Below, one piece after another: positions 41,701 through 53,194 of a DNA stretch of 64,000 nucleotides. The position numbers and the translations under genes are program-made. The notes beneath the pieces are model-generated. The model searched no databases and was not told where the DNA came from. It was given only the letters and a program-made list of their open reading frames with translations. Within the stretch, counting starts at the first letter, position 1. Every line of letters begins with the position of its first letter. This stretch comes from Engraulis encrasicolus (Eukaryota > Chordata > Actinopteri > Clupeiformes > Engraulidae): the NCBI RefSeq assembly GCF_034702125.1, contig NC_085865.1, positions 44,291,194 through 44,355,193 on the forward strand, read 5' to 3'.

Positions 41701-43060
41701 TGTTAATTTGGAGCCCTGCATGGAATATTACAACATACGGATATACGTATAGTACATTGTTGTAGTTACGGTACTATTGTAATTCTTTTTCAGGAGCATC
41801 TTTATTGCTTGGATCCTGTTAAAATGAAGATTAAGTTGGATAATTATCAGAGCCAGGTAGAGAGGTTAACATTGAAGCTGCAGGCGTCCAGGAAACGTGA
41901 GAAGAGACTAAAGAGGAACATGGTGCACATGACGGAGCAGTTGAAGAGAAAGCACATGTTGACAGAGGAACTTAAGGAACAGCTGGATTATTACGCAGGT
42001 TTGTTGCTGCAGACTCTCCTTTCCTTGTCTACAATTAACCATTTGGTGGTAACTTTCCTGGCCTTTATAACAAAGAAAAAAACATGCACATCCGTCTCAA
42101 AAAAGTTTTGGATGCAGGACGAGCAAAGTCAAATGAAAAATGAAATTAAAGTCCGCACACCAAGGTCCCGTTTCTGTGATGAAGGGCAGGATGCCCGAAA
42201 CGTCACAGTAAGATAACAGACACAGGAGCTTGGTGTGCAAACTTTCCTTGCCTTGACAGACCGTAAGCTCAACATTAATCAGAATACTTGCTGTACCTGA
42301 GACATGTTTTGATAAAAATGACTATCATGCTGCAATTTCCATTGATTTAAGTGATATGGGTGTGTGGGGTGGTGAATGAACAAGATTGAAAACAAAACGC
42401 ATAAAAAACATGACCGTTTTTTTAACCTTCTTAGTTGTCAATGGAATTGAAATAAAAAAATAAATCAAATGTTTTCAAATGTGTTGTTTTTAATCCTTCA
42501 GATCTTCCAGTTGAGCTGCTGAAAGCGGGTAACGGCTTCACTTCAAGGCAAAGGGAATTTGCTTTGACTCTATACCAGCATGGACCTAAGGCCTACAATT
42601 ACCTCAGAGATGAGATCCACATACCACTCCCCCATCCCCACACTGTTCAAAGGTAACTTTGTTTTCTTCACCTTCACTATGCATGTCTGCTGATGCCCAG
42701 TCTTGCACTTTATATGTCTGTATGGGTATTGTAGGGATACTCTAGTTGTAATGTATGCTTACTGACTATGTCAAATTGTCTATGTCCACACCTAAAGTCT
42801 ATGTCTGCATGGGAAAGTAAGAAACGTAATTTCAAATTCTTTTTATGACCAGTGCATGTAAAGAAAGTGACAATAAAGCCGACTTTACTTCACTTGACTA
42901 CTGTTTGAAATTGATAAATTAGTCTAGTAACAGGATGTGTTGATTTTGCTGGCGTCCACCTGCAGTTTTTTTTTAAGATTCCTGGTTGTTTTTCTTTCCC
43001 TGCAATAGGTGGACTACGGAAGCAAAAGCTGGAATCAATGATGATCATCAGACACCTTGA
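38800..43060 (+). CDS. THAP-domain protein, P-element/THAP9-like N-terminal architecture
   Basis: Exons: 38800-38992, 39082-39171, 39350-39445, 40149-40271, 41384-41485, 41794-41998, 42502-42652, 43009-43060 (TGA), all GT-AG and phase-consistent. Exon 1 gives RRFPKDEERRQAW, MVCSCHF and FDRTG, the C-terminal half of a C2CH THAP DNA-binding domain. The CxxC half must be in an undetected upstream exon. Exons 2-5 are tandem Ser/Thr/Pro-rich linkers related to each other. Exon 6 is a basic coiled coil (VERLTLKLQASRKREKRLKR). Exon 7 (SRQREFALTLYQHGPKAYNY, PLPHPHTVQRW) matches the region that follows the coiled coil in THAP9/P-element transposases. The frame then ends, so the RNase H-like catalytic domain is absent: either a domesticated DNA-binding derivative or a truncated transposase. 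Confidence 0.75.
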
Positions 43061-43654
43061 ATGTCTTGGTCATCCATGTCCTTTACATGAGGATGGCAAT
43101 TGGAGTTCTTTTTTCCCAAAGTATATTTTGGGGCATTTTGTGCTTCGATTTGACCGAACGGTAAAGTAGTGGCAGGAAAATGATGGGAAGGGTTGGGGAA
43201 AGTCCCATTGACCATGCAGCAGAGTGTCACTCGTCAATGCACTGCACACGCTCAGACAGCTGACTATGGCTGAGTCACCAGGACCTTACGCCTCAGCAAA
43301 CAGATGTGACTGTGTGTGAAAGCCTAGGCCTGAATCAGTTCTGGGTCCCCCGGCCCATGGGCAATGGGCCTGAATATGGTTATGGTATGGGTGCCTTATG
43401 AGCTCAGGCTGCCTTCAGTCAAAGATTATTATTGTCTAACATTGCAAGAAGTTGGAATAATAAAGCTACTGTATTTCAGCTTGAATTTGACCCATGCCAC
43501 TTATTGAAACTGGCAAGAAACATGCTTGAGGCCTAGCTACCTGTATAGCACCATCATTACTCCTGCAGGAATAGTGAGGTGGGGACAGGTTTTTTCCCTT
43601 TTTTCTTTTTTTCTTTTAAAAGTATTTTTTAGGGGCTTTACAAGCCTTTATTGG

Positions 43655-43800
43655 TGTTTTTATATGACAGGACAGTGAAGCAGAGACGGAAGCGAGTCGG
43701 AGAAGGGTCGCCAAAAGACCCGGGCCGGGAATCGAACCTGGGTCGGCCTAGTAGACGAGTGCCTACCATTAAGCCACGGTAGGGCCGGCGAAACATTTCT
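43655..43800 (-). mobile_element. tRNA-derived SINE
   Basis: On the minus strand: A-box-like GTGGCTTAATGGTAGG, B box GGTTCGATTCCC, then a body ending in CACTGTCCTGTCATATAAAAA and CAATAAAGGC. The RNA pol III boxes are well preserved. Confidence 0.75.
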
Positions 43801-44398
43801 GAGCTGAATGACGTCCAGGAACACGAGGATCTGCACGCCGGCAACAAGATCAGGAAGAGGCCATGGAAGCTCTGGAGGGCGAAGATGAAAACGTGTCCTA
43901 GCCCTTGCTTAATCCTCTTGTGCAGAGCCTATGTCATAACCTCACTGTCACCACAATTGTAATGTCCAGGGCCGTCGTTAGCCCTATTTTAGGGGGGCTT
44001 TAGCCCCCCCTACATTAGTATTAGCCACCCCCCTTAAACGATTTTGCAAAAAAAAACTTTTTTTTTCACATTTTTCCAAAGACAATGCAGTAAAGCACTG
44101 AATACGAACCACCAAGGAAGCAAATTAATCTGAATACAAGTTCCTGTTTGCTTATTTATTGTTTAATGCCACTTATATCCTACTGCACAGCAATAAAAGC
44201 AGGGTGCACAGCAATATGTTATGCGGGGGGGAAACAGGTAGAGGATTGTGCTTTGTGACTAACACCTCGAGAAAAGTGTAATTACTTACACGGATGAAAT
44301 CTTCCGACCCAAAGTACCAATTTTCACTCACAATACCCGTGTTGTAATAAATCCATTTGACATTGTCTTGAAATTATAGTTGAGCTTTAATATTTGTC

Positions 44399-44765
44399 TT
44401 AAAGGGACACTGTGTGAGATTTTTAGTTGTGTATTTCCAGAATTCATGCTACCCATTCACTAATGTTACCTTTTTCATGAATCTTTACCACCACCATGAA
44501 ATTCTAAGTATTCATTATGACTGGAAAAATTGCACTTTTCATACGTGAAAAGGGGGATCTTCTCCATGGTCCGCCATTTTGAATTTCCAGAAATAGCCAT
44601 TTTTAGCTGCAAAAGTGATTGTACTTTGGCCATACTAGAAAATGTTAGTTTATTACTTAGTAAACTATCATGAAAAGGTCAAATTTGGAAATAGGCGACC
44701 CAGTTTCAATGAGCAGCATAGTTGCAGTACCTTTCTTGACCATTTCCTGCACAGTGTCCCTTTAA
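44399..44765. mobile_element. TTAA-flanked MITE, full-length copy
   Basis: Termini TTAAAGGGACACTGTG and CACAGTGTCCCTTTAA are perfect inverted repeats that include TTAA at both ends. The 367-bp interior has no ORF. A deleted relative lies at 52,402-52,590. Confidence 0.88.
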
Positions 44766-45215
44766 CAGTTTGAAAACACACATGAACTGATTAAAATAGC
44801 TACTAATGGAGTAAAAATGACCTAATATCTGCCGGGGATGCATAGTTTTCCAAGTAAGGAACCTGTTTGAATGAATCGCTTCCTGACCACTGCTTCTCCT
44901 GGAGACGCGCAGTTAGTAACTCCTTAAAGTTCCTAGTCCTTCTGTAAATTATGCTCTCAGCATTTTTATCTAATCATTTTAACTTCCGTACATAATATTC
45001 ATCAGTTGAAACATTTTGAAATGTTTTGTTTAGCTTACATATAAGGAATGTTCATTAAAATGTGAATTAAAAAAAAAAATCACTGTAACTAGTGTTTAAA
45101 AATCGGTATGGTGCTCTTAAAATAATTGTTCAAGAAGACGCTTTTGCACACCTCTGTAGGTGGGCAGGTGCGTACTGCGTAGGATATTATCCCAGTGGGG
45201 TTGTCATTCAAGTGT

Positions 45216-45340
45216 AAAGAAATCCTGCGCACTGTCCATTCCACCAACAAACTTTAATACAACATGAAGAAGGTTGGATGACCGAATTAAATATATTAAA
45301 GTTTGTTGGTGGAATGGACAGTGTGTGCGGGATTTCTTTG
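45216..45340. mobile_element. Hairpin MITE
   Basis: AAAGAAATCC...GCACTGTCCATTCCACC pairs with GGTGGAATGGACAGTG...GGATTTCTTT. The arms are about 44 bp with a loop of about 35 bp. Confidence 0.85.
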
Positions 45341-45528
45341 CTCTTAAAATAATGAATTCATAGACAAAACCTTAGCAGGTCAGCTGAAAAAAAATCTCTT
45401 GTCTCAAGCCTCTTTGGTCACCACCAAGGAGAGATAGATAGATAGGAGGGCTTACTCATGTCATAACAGCGTAGTACGAAATGATGGCAAGGGGAGTACG
45501 GAAATTGTATTCTTCTACGGTCAGTATT

Positions 45529-45872
45529 GGAAGCATCAGGGAAGCATGCAATGCCACTTCCGCGAGGGTCGGAGTGTGGAACAGGTCATAGGACAGCGTG
45601 AATGTTTGTCAGCTGTCCTTAATTACCCCCAGCAATTACTGCTGACCAACAGCTGCAGTTAATTTGGCCACAAATTATCCATCATGGTGTCGCCCCCACT
45701 GACCATGCGCAAGCGAGTACGGAAATTGTATCCATCGCACCCACTGACCAATGACCATGCGCAAGGGAGTTAATTTTCCATCCACTCGTGTCCTCAGGCA
45801 CCGCCCCCGTACTACACCATGGCCAATGCATTCCCCCCCCTTGAGATTGTTCTTCTGTGTCAAGTTTCTTTG
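45529..45872. repeat. Direct repeat, copy A
   Basis: About 340 bp repeated at 46,607-46,925 with high identity, beginning GGAAGCAT...CAATGCCACTTCCGCGAGG and ending TTGTTCTTCTGT...GTTTCTTTGG. In this copy the right end adjoins the telomere-like MITE. Confidence 0.85.
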
Positions 45873-46023
45873 GTACGGCTTATGTCATACGACCCTAACC
45901 TTAACCCTAAACCTAACCCTAACCTTAACCCTAAACCTAACCCTAACCCTAAATTGCTTGTTTGAAATGTTTGATTACCATGTGACATACCACGTAAGTA
46001 CCGAAACGGCGTCAAACTAGTGA
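45873..46023 (-). mobile_element. MITE with telomere-like repeat core, copy 2
   Basis: Reverse-complement relative of the 9,484-9,683 element: CGTATGACATAAG-like flank, CCCTAA/CCTTAA units at 45,892-45,950, AATTGCTTGTTTGAAATG, and the terminus GGCGTCAAACTAGTGAG. The other terminus is truncated. Confidence 0.75.
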
Positions 46024-46606
46024 GTCCCGCCAAATGCATCCCCCCCCCTACAGTCAGAATTGGAAGCATCAGGAGGTGTTCACTCACGGAACTAGCTACT
46101 AGCCACAACTGGCTAACCCTAATCCTACCTAAGTGCAAAATGAATGGGTGTCAATGGAGTTTTCTACCATTATCATTTTTGAGATTTTTTATCATTTTTT
46201 GTCCTGAAATATTAATATTCAGTTCGAAGCTAGAAATAATAAGACCTCTACTAGATTATTATATACTGGGTCACAAAGCTCAATTTTTATGAGGCCAAAC
46301 CCATAAACATTAGCGGGATGCTAAAACTACACACCTGAACGATTTGTCAATACAGCCTATTGTTAAACACCAGTCATAGTGCTTACCAGGAATGTTTTGT
46401 TGATGATATTTGTGACTGGAAATCGCAGTAGCAATGTATTTAGCATATGGGTTCCCCTTTCCATTCCATACATTTTCCCACATGAAGGACTTACCGACGC
46501 TCGCCAACTAGTGGACACTCCATAGGAACTGCAGTATGCATGCAAAGCTAACTGGCTACAATGGGAACCAATCAGTGTGAACATTCTCCCTGTATTCTAA
46601 TTTCTC

Positions 46607-46925
46607 TGGAAGCATTCAATGCCACTTCCGCGAGGGTCGGAGTGTGGAACAGGTCACAGGACAGCGTGAATGTTTGTCAGCTGTCCTTAATTACCCCCAG
46701 CAATTACTGCTGACCAACAGCTGCAGTTAATTTGGCCACAAATTATCCATCATGGTGTCGCCCCCACTGACCATGCGCAAGGGAGTACGGAAAATGTATC
46801 CATGCGCAAGGGAGATCATTTTCCATCCACTCGTGTCCTCCTCAGGCAACGCCCCTGTACTACACCGTGGCCAATGCATTTCCCCCCGAGAGATTGTTCT
46901 TCTGTTGAGTTTCTTTGGTCACCAC
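46607..46925. repeat. Direct repeat, copy B
   Basis: Matches 45,529-45,872 apart from small indels, for example CTCAGGCACC against CTCCTCAGGCAACG. It lies about 380 bp upstream of the Myb/SANT gene start. Confidence 0.85.
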
Positions 46926-47119
46926 CAAGCAAGGTATCTTCCAAGTTCCAATATGCAGCAGACGGCTGCAATCCTCGTACAGTATCTCACCAAAGAAATA
47001 ACCTTACACCCTACGAGTGAAGTTGTAAAAGCGCATCTCTCCACGGGGCGCAACATTTGTTAGCGTGCGCTCTGAATGTATGTTCATCTCTACGATCCAT
47101 ATTTTTGACCGCCATGACT

Positions 47120-47307
47120 CTTTGAGGTTTTGTGCAAAAATCTGTCTTGAGGGCGGGGAGCCCAGTTCATGGGGGGCTTGGCCATAAGTGCCGCGCGCTT
47201 CGCCCGGGGCCCGCCCATAACTTCCTGCAAGCTTAGGCAAATGCATTTTTGTGCGCTACTACACAGCATTAAACGGCACCACACACCGTGAACCTTTGAT
47301 TTGGAAA
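47120..47307 (+). promoter_or_regulatory. CpG-rich segment before the Myb/SANT gene
   Basis: GGGCGGGGAGCCC, GCCGCGCGCTTCGCCCGGGGCCCGCCC and similar GC-rich words stand out from AT-rich surroundings immediately before the first coding exon. This fits a TATA-less promoter. No TSS evidence. Confidence 0.35.
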
Positions 47308-50107
47308 ATGATCGAGACAATCAAAATAGAGACAGATGACTCATCGGATGGTGAACATGGCCAGAACCGTAAGGTGGGTGTGCATGATTACTGCGTGAAT
47401 GAACTACTACTGAGTAACTACTTTTCACCCCACACAACGCTTCACGTTGGAATGTAGAACTCCTGACCATAGCTCTCGAACAACTTCTTAGGTTAGCTAT
47501 GAACTACCATTGTTGGCTACTACTAGGAAAGTTACTGTGTTTGTGGCGTTTCTCTAGTCTAAGCTATGACCCCATCGTATGCTAACTTTGGCTGCTTCTC
47601 AGTAGGCAACTCTGTTGTTTGCAATGTTTGGATACGGTTGTTCCCCTTCACTTTTGCGTAAATGTCCTGTAAAAGGCGCACTGGTATCGCGCGACCCTGT
47701 TTCGACATGTATAGTTCTACGGCTATAATATACTGAGAAGGCTACTATACGAGCCCCAGCGGAAGAATCTTGACATCACCTCAAAAATACATCCATCGAA
47801 AACACTCACTGGGTAATTTACTCTCTGGTCTCTGTAACAAGAATAGTTGGACACTTTGACTTGATACAAGCGCCAAATTTTCCACACCATAAAACATAAT
47901 CCACCTAACTACACCACACTACCCACCTGAACTATCAGTATGGCCACCATGATCAAGAATTACATAGGTCTACATTTTTGTTAATGAAATTCATCATGTG
48001 ACCAGTGGTTTGAAAGAATGATCATGTTTTAACACCTTTGCATCAAATTAGATGTTTGGGGCATGGGAAGTCCAATTCTTTAGTGCACATGCACTTCAAA
48101 TGTCGACTATTCTATAAGCAGAAACTTTTATCCAAAGTGACTCACAGCCAGCCTACCCCCACTTTGCTCCATGATAACTGTAAATAAGCCATGTAGGCCT
48201 ACTCCTCTAATCTTTGTGTGTAAAGGTCATTATTTCAAGTGTAACCCCAGAAATGCAATAGTGTTCCCAAAAGTCTTCTTCCCAACTGAGATAAGTAAGC
48301 AATTCATTGTTAATTATTGCTCCACGCTGTTAAAAACTTGCCAGTGTCGGGTATTCTTTTTTTTTTAGGAAAAGAAGTCACGCAAACGCAAGCCGCACTT
48401 TACACCACCTGAAATTTCTGCAATGGTGGATGAAGTCTTTTCTCACAGAAGAATACTATTTTCGCCACTCAAGGATTCGGTCACCAATGCTGACAAAAAG
48501 AAAGCATGGGCCACCGTGACAAGGAGGGTTAATTCTGTGAGCTGGGGCCACAATCGAACGATGCCGGAGATTCGAGTCAAGTGGAGAGATTATTCCACTG
48601 CTACCAAGAAGAGGGCCGCTGCACTTAGGAAGGAAAGCAGTGATGTGGAGCAGGGGTGTGATGCCTCAAATATGCCTCATCTCACTCCTGAGGAGGAAAC
48701 GGTTTTGAGAACTTTGGAATTTAAGGCAGGAGAAGACATTTCTGGAGACAGAGATGTCAGTGATCATGGAGGAGCAGCACCATCTCATCCCCTTGTGCAA
48801 AATGCCAAGGCCCCAACACCTGCTGTAAGTATATCCTACAAGTATTTCTGATTTTGTGTAAATGTCTTTTCATAGTTAGGTTTACTGGATATCTAAGTCA
48901 AAACATGTCATCGTTGTTATGTAAAGTGATCACCGTAGCAAGTAATATAGCAAGAATCTGCCATCACTTGTTGCTTTTTCTTCCACTATGGACACCCAGG
49001 CACCTGGCCCAGCAGACTCCCCGGCCATCGCCCCTAAACCTGAGGGGGGACCCTCCCTGGTGACAGTGGAGCGCCCTGGCCCTCAACTCCCTTCTCCAGC
49101 TGCCTGCAGACCTGCCGGCTCTCAGTCTCCACCCTCCACCACAAACACCACACCTCCCTCTGCACCCTCCACCACAACAACAGCTCCTCCTTCCACCAAA
49201 AAAAATGCACCTACCTCGCAACCCTCCAGCACAACCATCACCACACCACTTGCCCTTCTTTGTTCCACTACAGCCAACACCACCCCACTTGCCTTTCTTC
49301 GCTCCACTACAGCCACCACCACACCTGCCCCTCCACCCTCCACCAATTGCAATGGCACCTGCTCATGCTCATCCTGCCCATCAGCATCATCTAGCCGTGC
49401 GTCCCACCGTGCAGCTCCCAGGGCTACATCCTCTCAGTTCTGGAGCTCCAAAGCCAGCCACACCACCAACCCTTACAGATACAACAGGTTCAGCAGGCCC
49501 GGGAGGGGACCGATGATGGTGCATCAGAGTGGCATCAGGGAAGAGTTGGCTGTCCTGGGGAATCATATGCTAGACATGTCGGATCACGTCAGGGAGATGA
49601 TGTTCCAAGCGGAGAGGCATCATCAGGAGGCGTTGGCGGCCATTAAGGAGCAGGGCCAGCGACACCACCAGCAGCTCATGCAGATGCTGCACGTCATTCA
49701 ACAGCAAATCAACAATCCCACACTCACTCTCCAGCTCCCACAAGGTATGGGGATGTTTGACAGTAGATAACAAATTCCGCTTCAACCAGGATTTTTCTGC
49801 TCCCACTTTTTTTTAAATTTTTTACATGAACACGAAACATTATATTAAAAAAAGTGGGAGCAGTAAAATCCTGGCTTCATTTTTATCTTTTCTCATTTGG
49901 TTGTCCTTCTCCCAGGCCAGATGTTTTTTTGCATGTGCTGGCTTTAAACTACTCCTTCAATGTTTGTCAGTATGTATTTTTTTTGCAAGACTGTAAAAAC
50001 TTTATCCTTACATGTAAGATGTAACATTAAGCTTGTGTTTGTTTTCCACAGATGATGCCTCTCTGATCCTGGACCAGACACAGACCCCTCAGCCGACGGA
50101 CCCTTGA
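47308..50107 (+). CDS. Myb/SANT-like DNA-binding protein (NAIF1 / Harbinger-Myb type)
   Basis: Exons: 47308-47373, 48369-48824, 49000-49744, 50052-50107 (TGA); 1,323 bp, 440 aa, all GT-AG and in phase. The N terminus IKIETDD contains a SUMO-acceptor-like IKIE. Exon 2 begins with a basic KKSRKRKPHFT and a trihelix/Myb_DNA-bind_5-like domain (residues about 32-105: AMVDEVFSHRRILFSPLKD, KKKAWATVTRRVN, EIRVKWRDY). Exon 3 is a long Pro/Thr/Ser-rich linker containing a coding minisatellite, followed by a charged amphipathic helix (about 49,530-49,720: EELAVLGNHMLDMSDHV, HHQEALAAIKEQ) likely for oligomerisation. This layout is shared by NAIF1-like proteins and the Myb protein of Harbinger transposons. 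No Harbinger transposase was seen nearby. An in-frame ATG at 47,251 is an alternative start. Confidence 0.78.
49249..49345 (+). repeat. Coding minisatellite in Myb/SANT exon 3
   Basis: Two adjacent 42-bp units reading CTTGCC(C/T)TTCTT(T/C)G(T/C)TCCACTACAGCCA followed by ACACC-type triplets, within a longer ACC/CCT-rich region. The repeat is in frame (LALLCSTTANTTP / LAFLRSTTATTTP). Confidence 0.8.
49786..49874. mobile_element. Short hairpin element at donor of Myb/SANT exon 3
   Basis: CCAGGATTTTTCTGCTCCCAC pairs with GTGGGAGCAGTAAAATCCTGG. The arms are about 30 bp with a loop of about 28 bp. It starts about 40 bp inside intron 3. Confidence 0.8.
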
Positions 50108-50304
50108 ATAAGACACAATACTTAACACTGAGCGAAAAAACATATCGCCCCATGGCAAATATTGATGCCGCTACATGAAACATGTCACCGTCAAGAACAA
50201 CAAAACTATGCTGTAAGACACATGCACACTAAGTATTCTAACAACAGATAACAGACTTGAGTTCAATTGGTGAGCAACATTCTGAGAGATAGATGCTCAT
50301 TATA

Positions 50305-51620
50305 CAGTTGAGGACGATATTATTAGCCCCCCCTCCTGAAATTACACATCTCTCTTGATTTCTTAGTGAGAATGACCGTTATGAACTGTTTCTGTTATCC
50401 TGGAAACAAATACACTGATGGAGATAATGTCCAATGAGTTGAATTTTCACAGTGAATGTAAACAAAAAAGGGTAAAAATGACAAGGACAAGATTATTAGC
50501 CCCCTTATCAGTAATAGTCAATAGAGTGCCATTTATGAACCAAAACTGACATCAGGCACTTTGCTTAGTTAACTATGTTGGCACATGCCCTACCAGGAAT
50601 TTTGGGCCATTTTTTCATTGCAAATAGTTAACCTGGTCCAAATTGCATGGATGTTGAGGATGGACATTCATTTTCAGCACTCCTCAAAGACTATCTAAAG
50701 GATTGAGATCTGAACCACAACATGATCATGGTTTTAGTAACCTTGAAGAACATTTGAACAATTTTGGATGAAAGTTTTGGGTTATTCTTTTATTCAAAAG
50801 ATCCAGTGAAGATCTTAGCTTCCTCATTGAGCATATTTTTGCATGGTCACCTTCCACATTCTATCATAATCTTCTGTTTTTATGGTGCCATACACCCAAA
50901 CAAGGTTTCCTGTGGTTGAGGCTGCCACAGAATGATGCTTCCACCACCATGTTTAATTGTGGCAACCATGTTATAAAGTTTTAAGGACTATCCCTTTATT
51001 CACCTGACAGAAGCAGAATTCATGCACCAAAGCAGGTGCAATTGAATCTCATCAGATGAAAGCAGAGACTTTCAAAACTCATTTTTGACTTTCAAATGTT
51101 CATAGGCAAAGCTCAATAACGCTCTGATATGCACAGCTTTTAGTAAAAGGGTTCAGATGTTCTTCAAGGACACTAAAACCATGATGCTGGAATGACCCGC
51201 TCAAAGTCCAGTCCTCAATCCTACTGAGAGTCTGTGGCAAATTTCTATGCTCAGCATCCATGCAATTTGGACCAGCTAGAACATTTTGCAGTGAAAAAAT
51301 GGGCCAACATCCCTAGTGGGGCATGTGCCAACCTAGGTAACAACTGATCAAAGTGCCTGTTGTCAGTTTTGGTTAATAAATGGAGTCATATTGACTATTA
51401 ATGATCAGGGGGCTAATAATTTTGCCCCCTTCATTTTTGCCCATTTTTGTTTAAACTCATTGTAACGATAGAAAAATGCAAATTCAACTCATTGGACATT
51501 ATCTCCATCAGTGTATTTGTTTCCAGAATAACAGAAACGGCTCATAATTGTCATTCTCACTGAGAAATCAAGAGAAATGTCTAATTTCAGGAGGGAGGCT
51601 AATAATATCGTCCTCAACTG
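50305..51620. mobile_element. Foldback Tc1/mariner element 2
   Basis: Ends CAGTTGAGGACGATATTATT and AATAATATCGTCCTCAACTG are inverted and flanked by TA. The inversion extends inward at least 450-480 bp per arm (to about 50,775 and from about 51,141), with internal indels. The middle reads on the minus strand as degenerate Tc1 transposase (SDEIQLHLLW, IKHGGGSIILW) with stops. The family differs from the 17.9-kb element. Confidence 0.82.
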
Positions 51621-52401
51621 TATCTCAGTACAAAGTCCAGTGACTTGCTCAGAGATCTTGATCCACATCTGGACCCATGCTGCGAAAGTACTGACACTTC
51701 CCATATTGGGGACAATAAAAGAACACCTCAAAATGTCCAAATGTGACAAACGCAGCAACGACTGAAGTCATGAGGAAATGTGCCATTGGCACACTGAATA
51801 CAGGAATGTTAACCACATCAGTGCTGCTAAATGTTCAATATTGGACAGTTTCAGAGTTAATATCAGACACAAAGCCAGGGTGGCAGATTGACCTCCTCCA
51901 TGTCGGCCAAGTGTGTGACCACCCCATCCAGCTCATTTGAATAATGGATAGACATGCAATGGAATAACCACAGACAACCTGCTAACCGGTCTTTTCAGTT
52001 GTTGAACCAATATCAAGGTGGATTGGATGGTGATTTGAAGATTATCCAATTCCAATAGGAACTGTCATTCACTTCATTGTGATTCACTTTTTTGTTACAT
52101 AACCATAATTCTAATAAAAACCTAAAACTGTGATAGGCTATGGCTTTATATTTTCTCAAGTGTATAAACAGGGGCATCAAGTTCATTTGAATCGTTTTGC
52201 TTTTGCTGAAACTGACAGTGTGTGTGTGTAACAACACAATCCCATTCCACTTGCATACCTATACGTATCTATGGAAGGTGAGAGGTGTTACTCTGCATGC
52301 AGCACATAAAATGAAGACAATAATGTACATACAGTAGTAGATAATAAAGCACTGGGGTAGACTAGGAGAACAGTGTATAATGGGTACACTGAAGGGCACT
52401 G

Positions 52402-52590
52402 TTAAAGGTGCACTGTTATATTTTAGAGGTATCTTTCCAGAATTCATGCTGCCCATTCACAGTAAATAATACCTTGTTACTTAGTAAATATTCATAAATA
52501 GATCACATTTGGCAACAGGTAGCACAGTTTTAATGAGCTGCATAGTTGCAATGCCTACTCTTGCCACCATCCTACACAGTGCACCTTTAA
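52402..52590. mobile_element. TTAA-flanked MITE, deleted copy
   Basis: TTAAAGGTGCACTGT...ACAGTGCACCTTTAA termini. The interior shares TTTCCAGAATTCATGCTGCCC, TTACTTAGTAAA and GAGCTGCATAGTTGCA with the 44,399 copy but lacks about 180 bp. Confidence 0.8.
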
Positions 52591-53194
52591 GAACTGGTGT
52601 AGTCAGCTGGAACTCAAAAACATAAAACTACATAAAATACATACTACATACAAAAATACACTCTTTAGGTAAAAGCGGTGAATTTTCAAGCATAAGGCAT
52701 CTAGTAGGCAAACATCCTAACATCTCAAATGTGATTATTGTTGATCAATTGTGGGGACAGTGACCCGTCTTCTCTTGATTACATGGATCTAGAGAAGAAA
52801 GTCAAAAGCTTCCAACAGAAAATATTTTGGGCTTAAATGTCCTCAACCCAAAGTGGGTGTTTTCCCATAAAGCCAACTGCAGAAATGAATGCCCAATACA
52901 GTGGTGTGGGATGGGGACATACATACACACCTGCTTTTATCAATAACAGTAGTGCTACCACTTTGCTTTTGAGAATACAACCCAGATCTGCATACATGGA
53001 GAATTCTGTCGTATGTCCTGCAAATATGAATAGTATGTCTGAATGAAATGTATGAATTGTAAAGTTTTCTTCTATTAGTTGTCAACAGGATGTCGTATGT
53101 ACAGGTATGACTACATTCCCTTCAGTGATGAATTACACATTTTATTGTAGTCAATCACCGTCTTTAACATGTCCCTCTTCTTGCTGTGTTTCAG

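Noticed and set aside
43655..43800. Functional tRNA gene on the minus strand
   Set aside because: A and B boxes are present, but the sequence continues into a SINE body with AATAAAG and does not fold as a clean cloverleaf by eye.
48964..49358. Antisense Gly/Val-rich ORFs opposite Myb/SANT exon 3
   Set aside because: Shadow frames of the Pro/Thr-rich coding linker.
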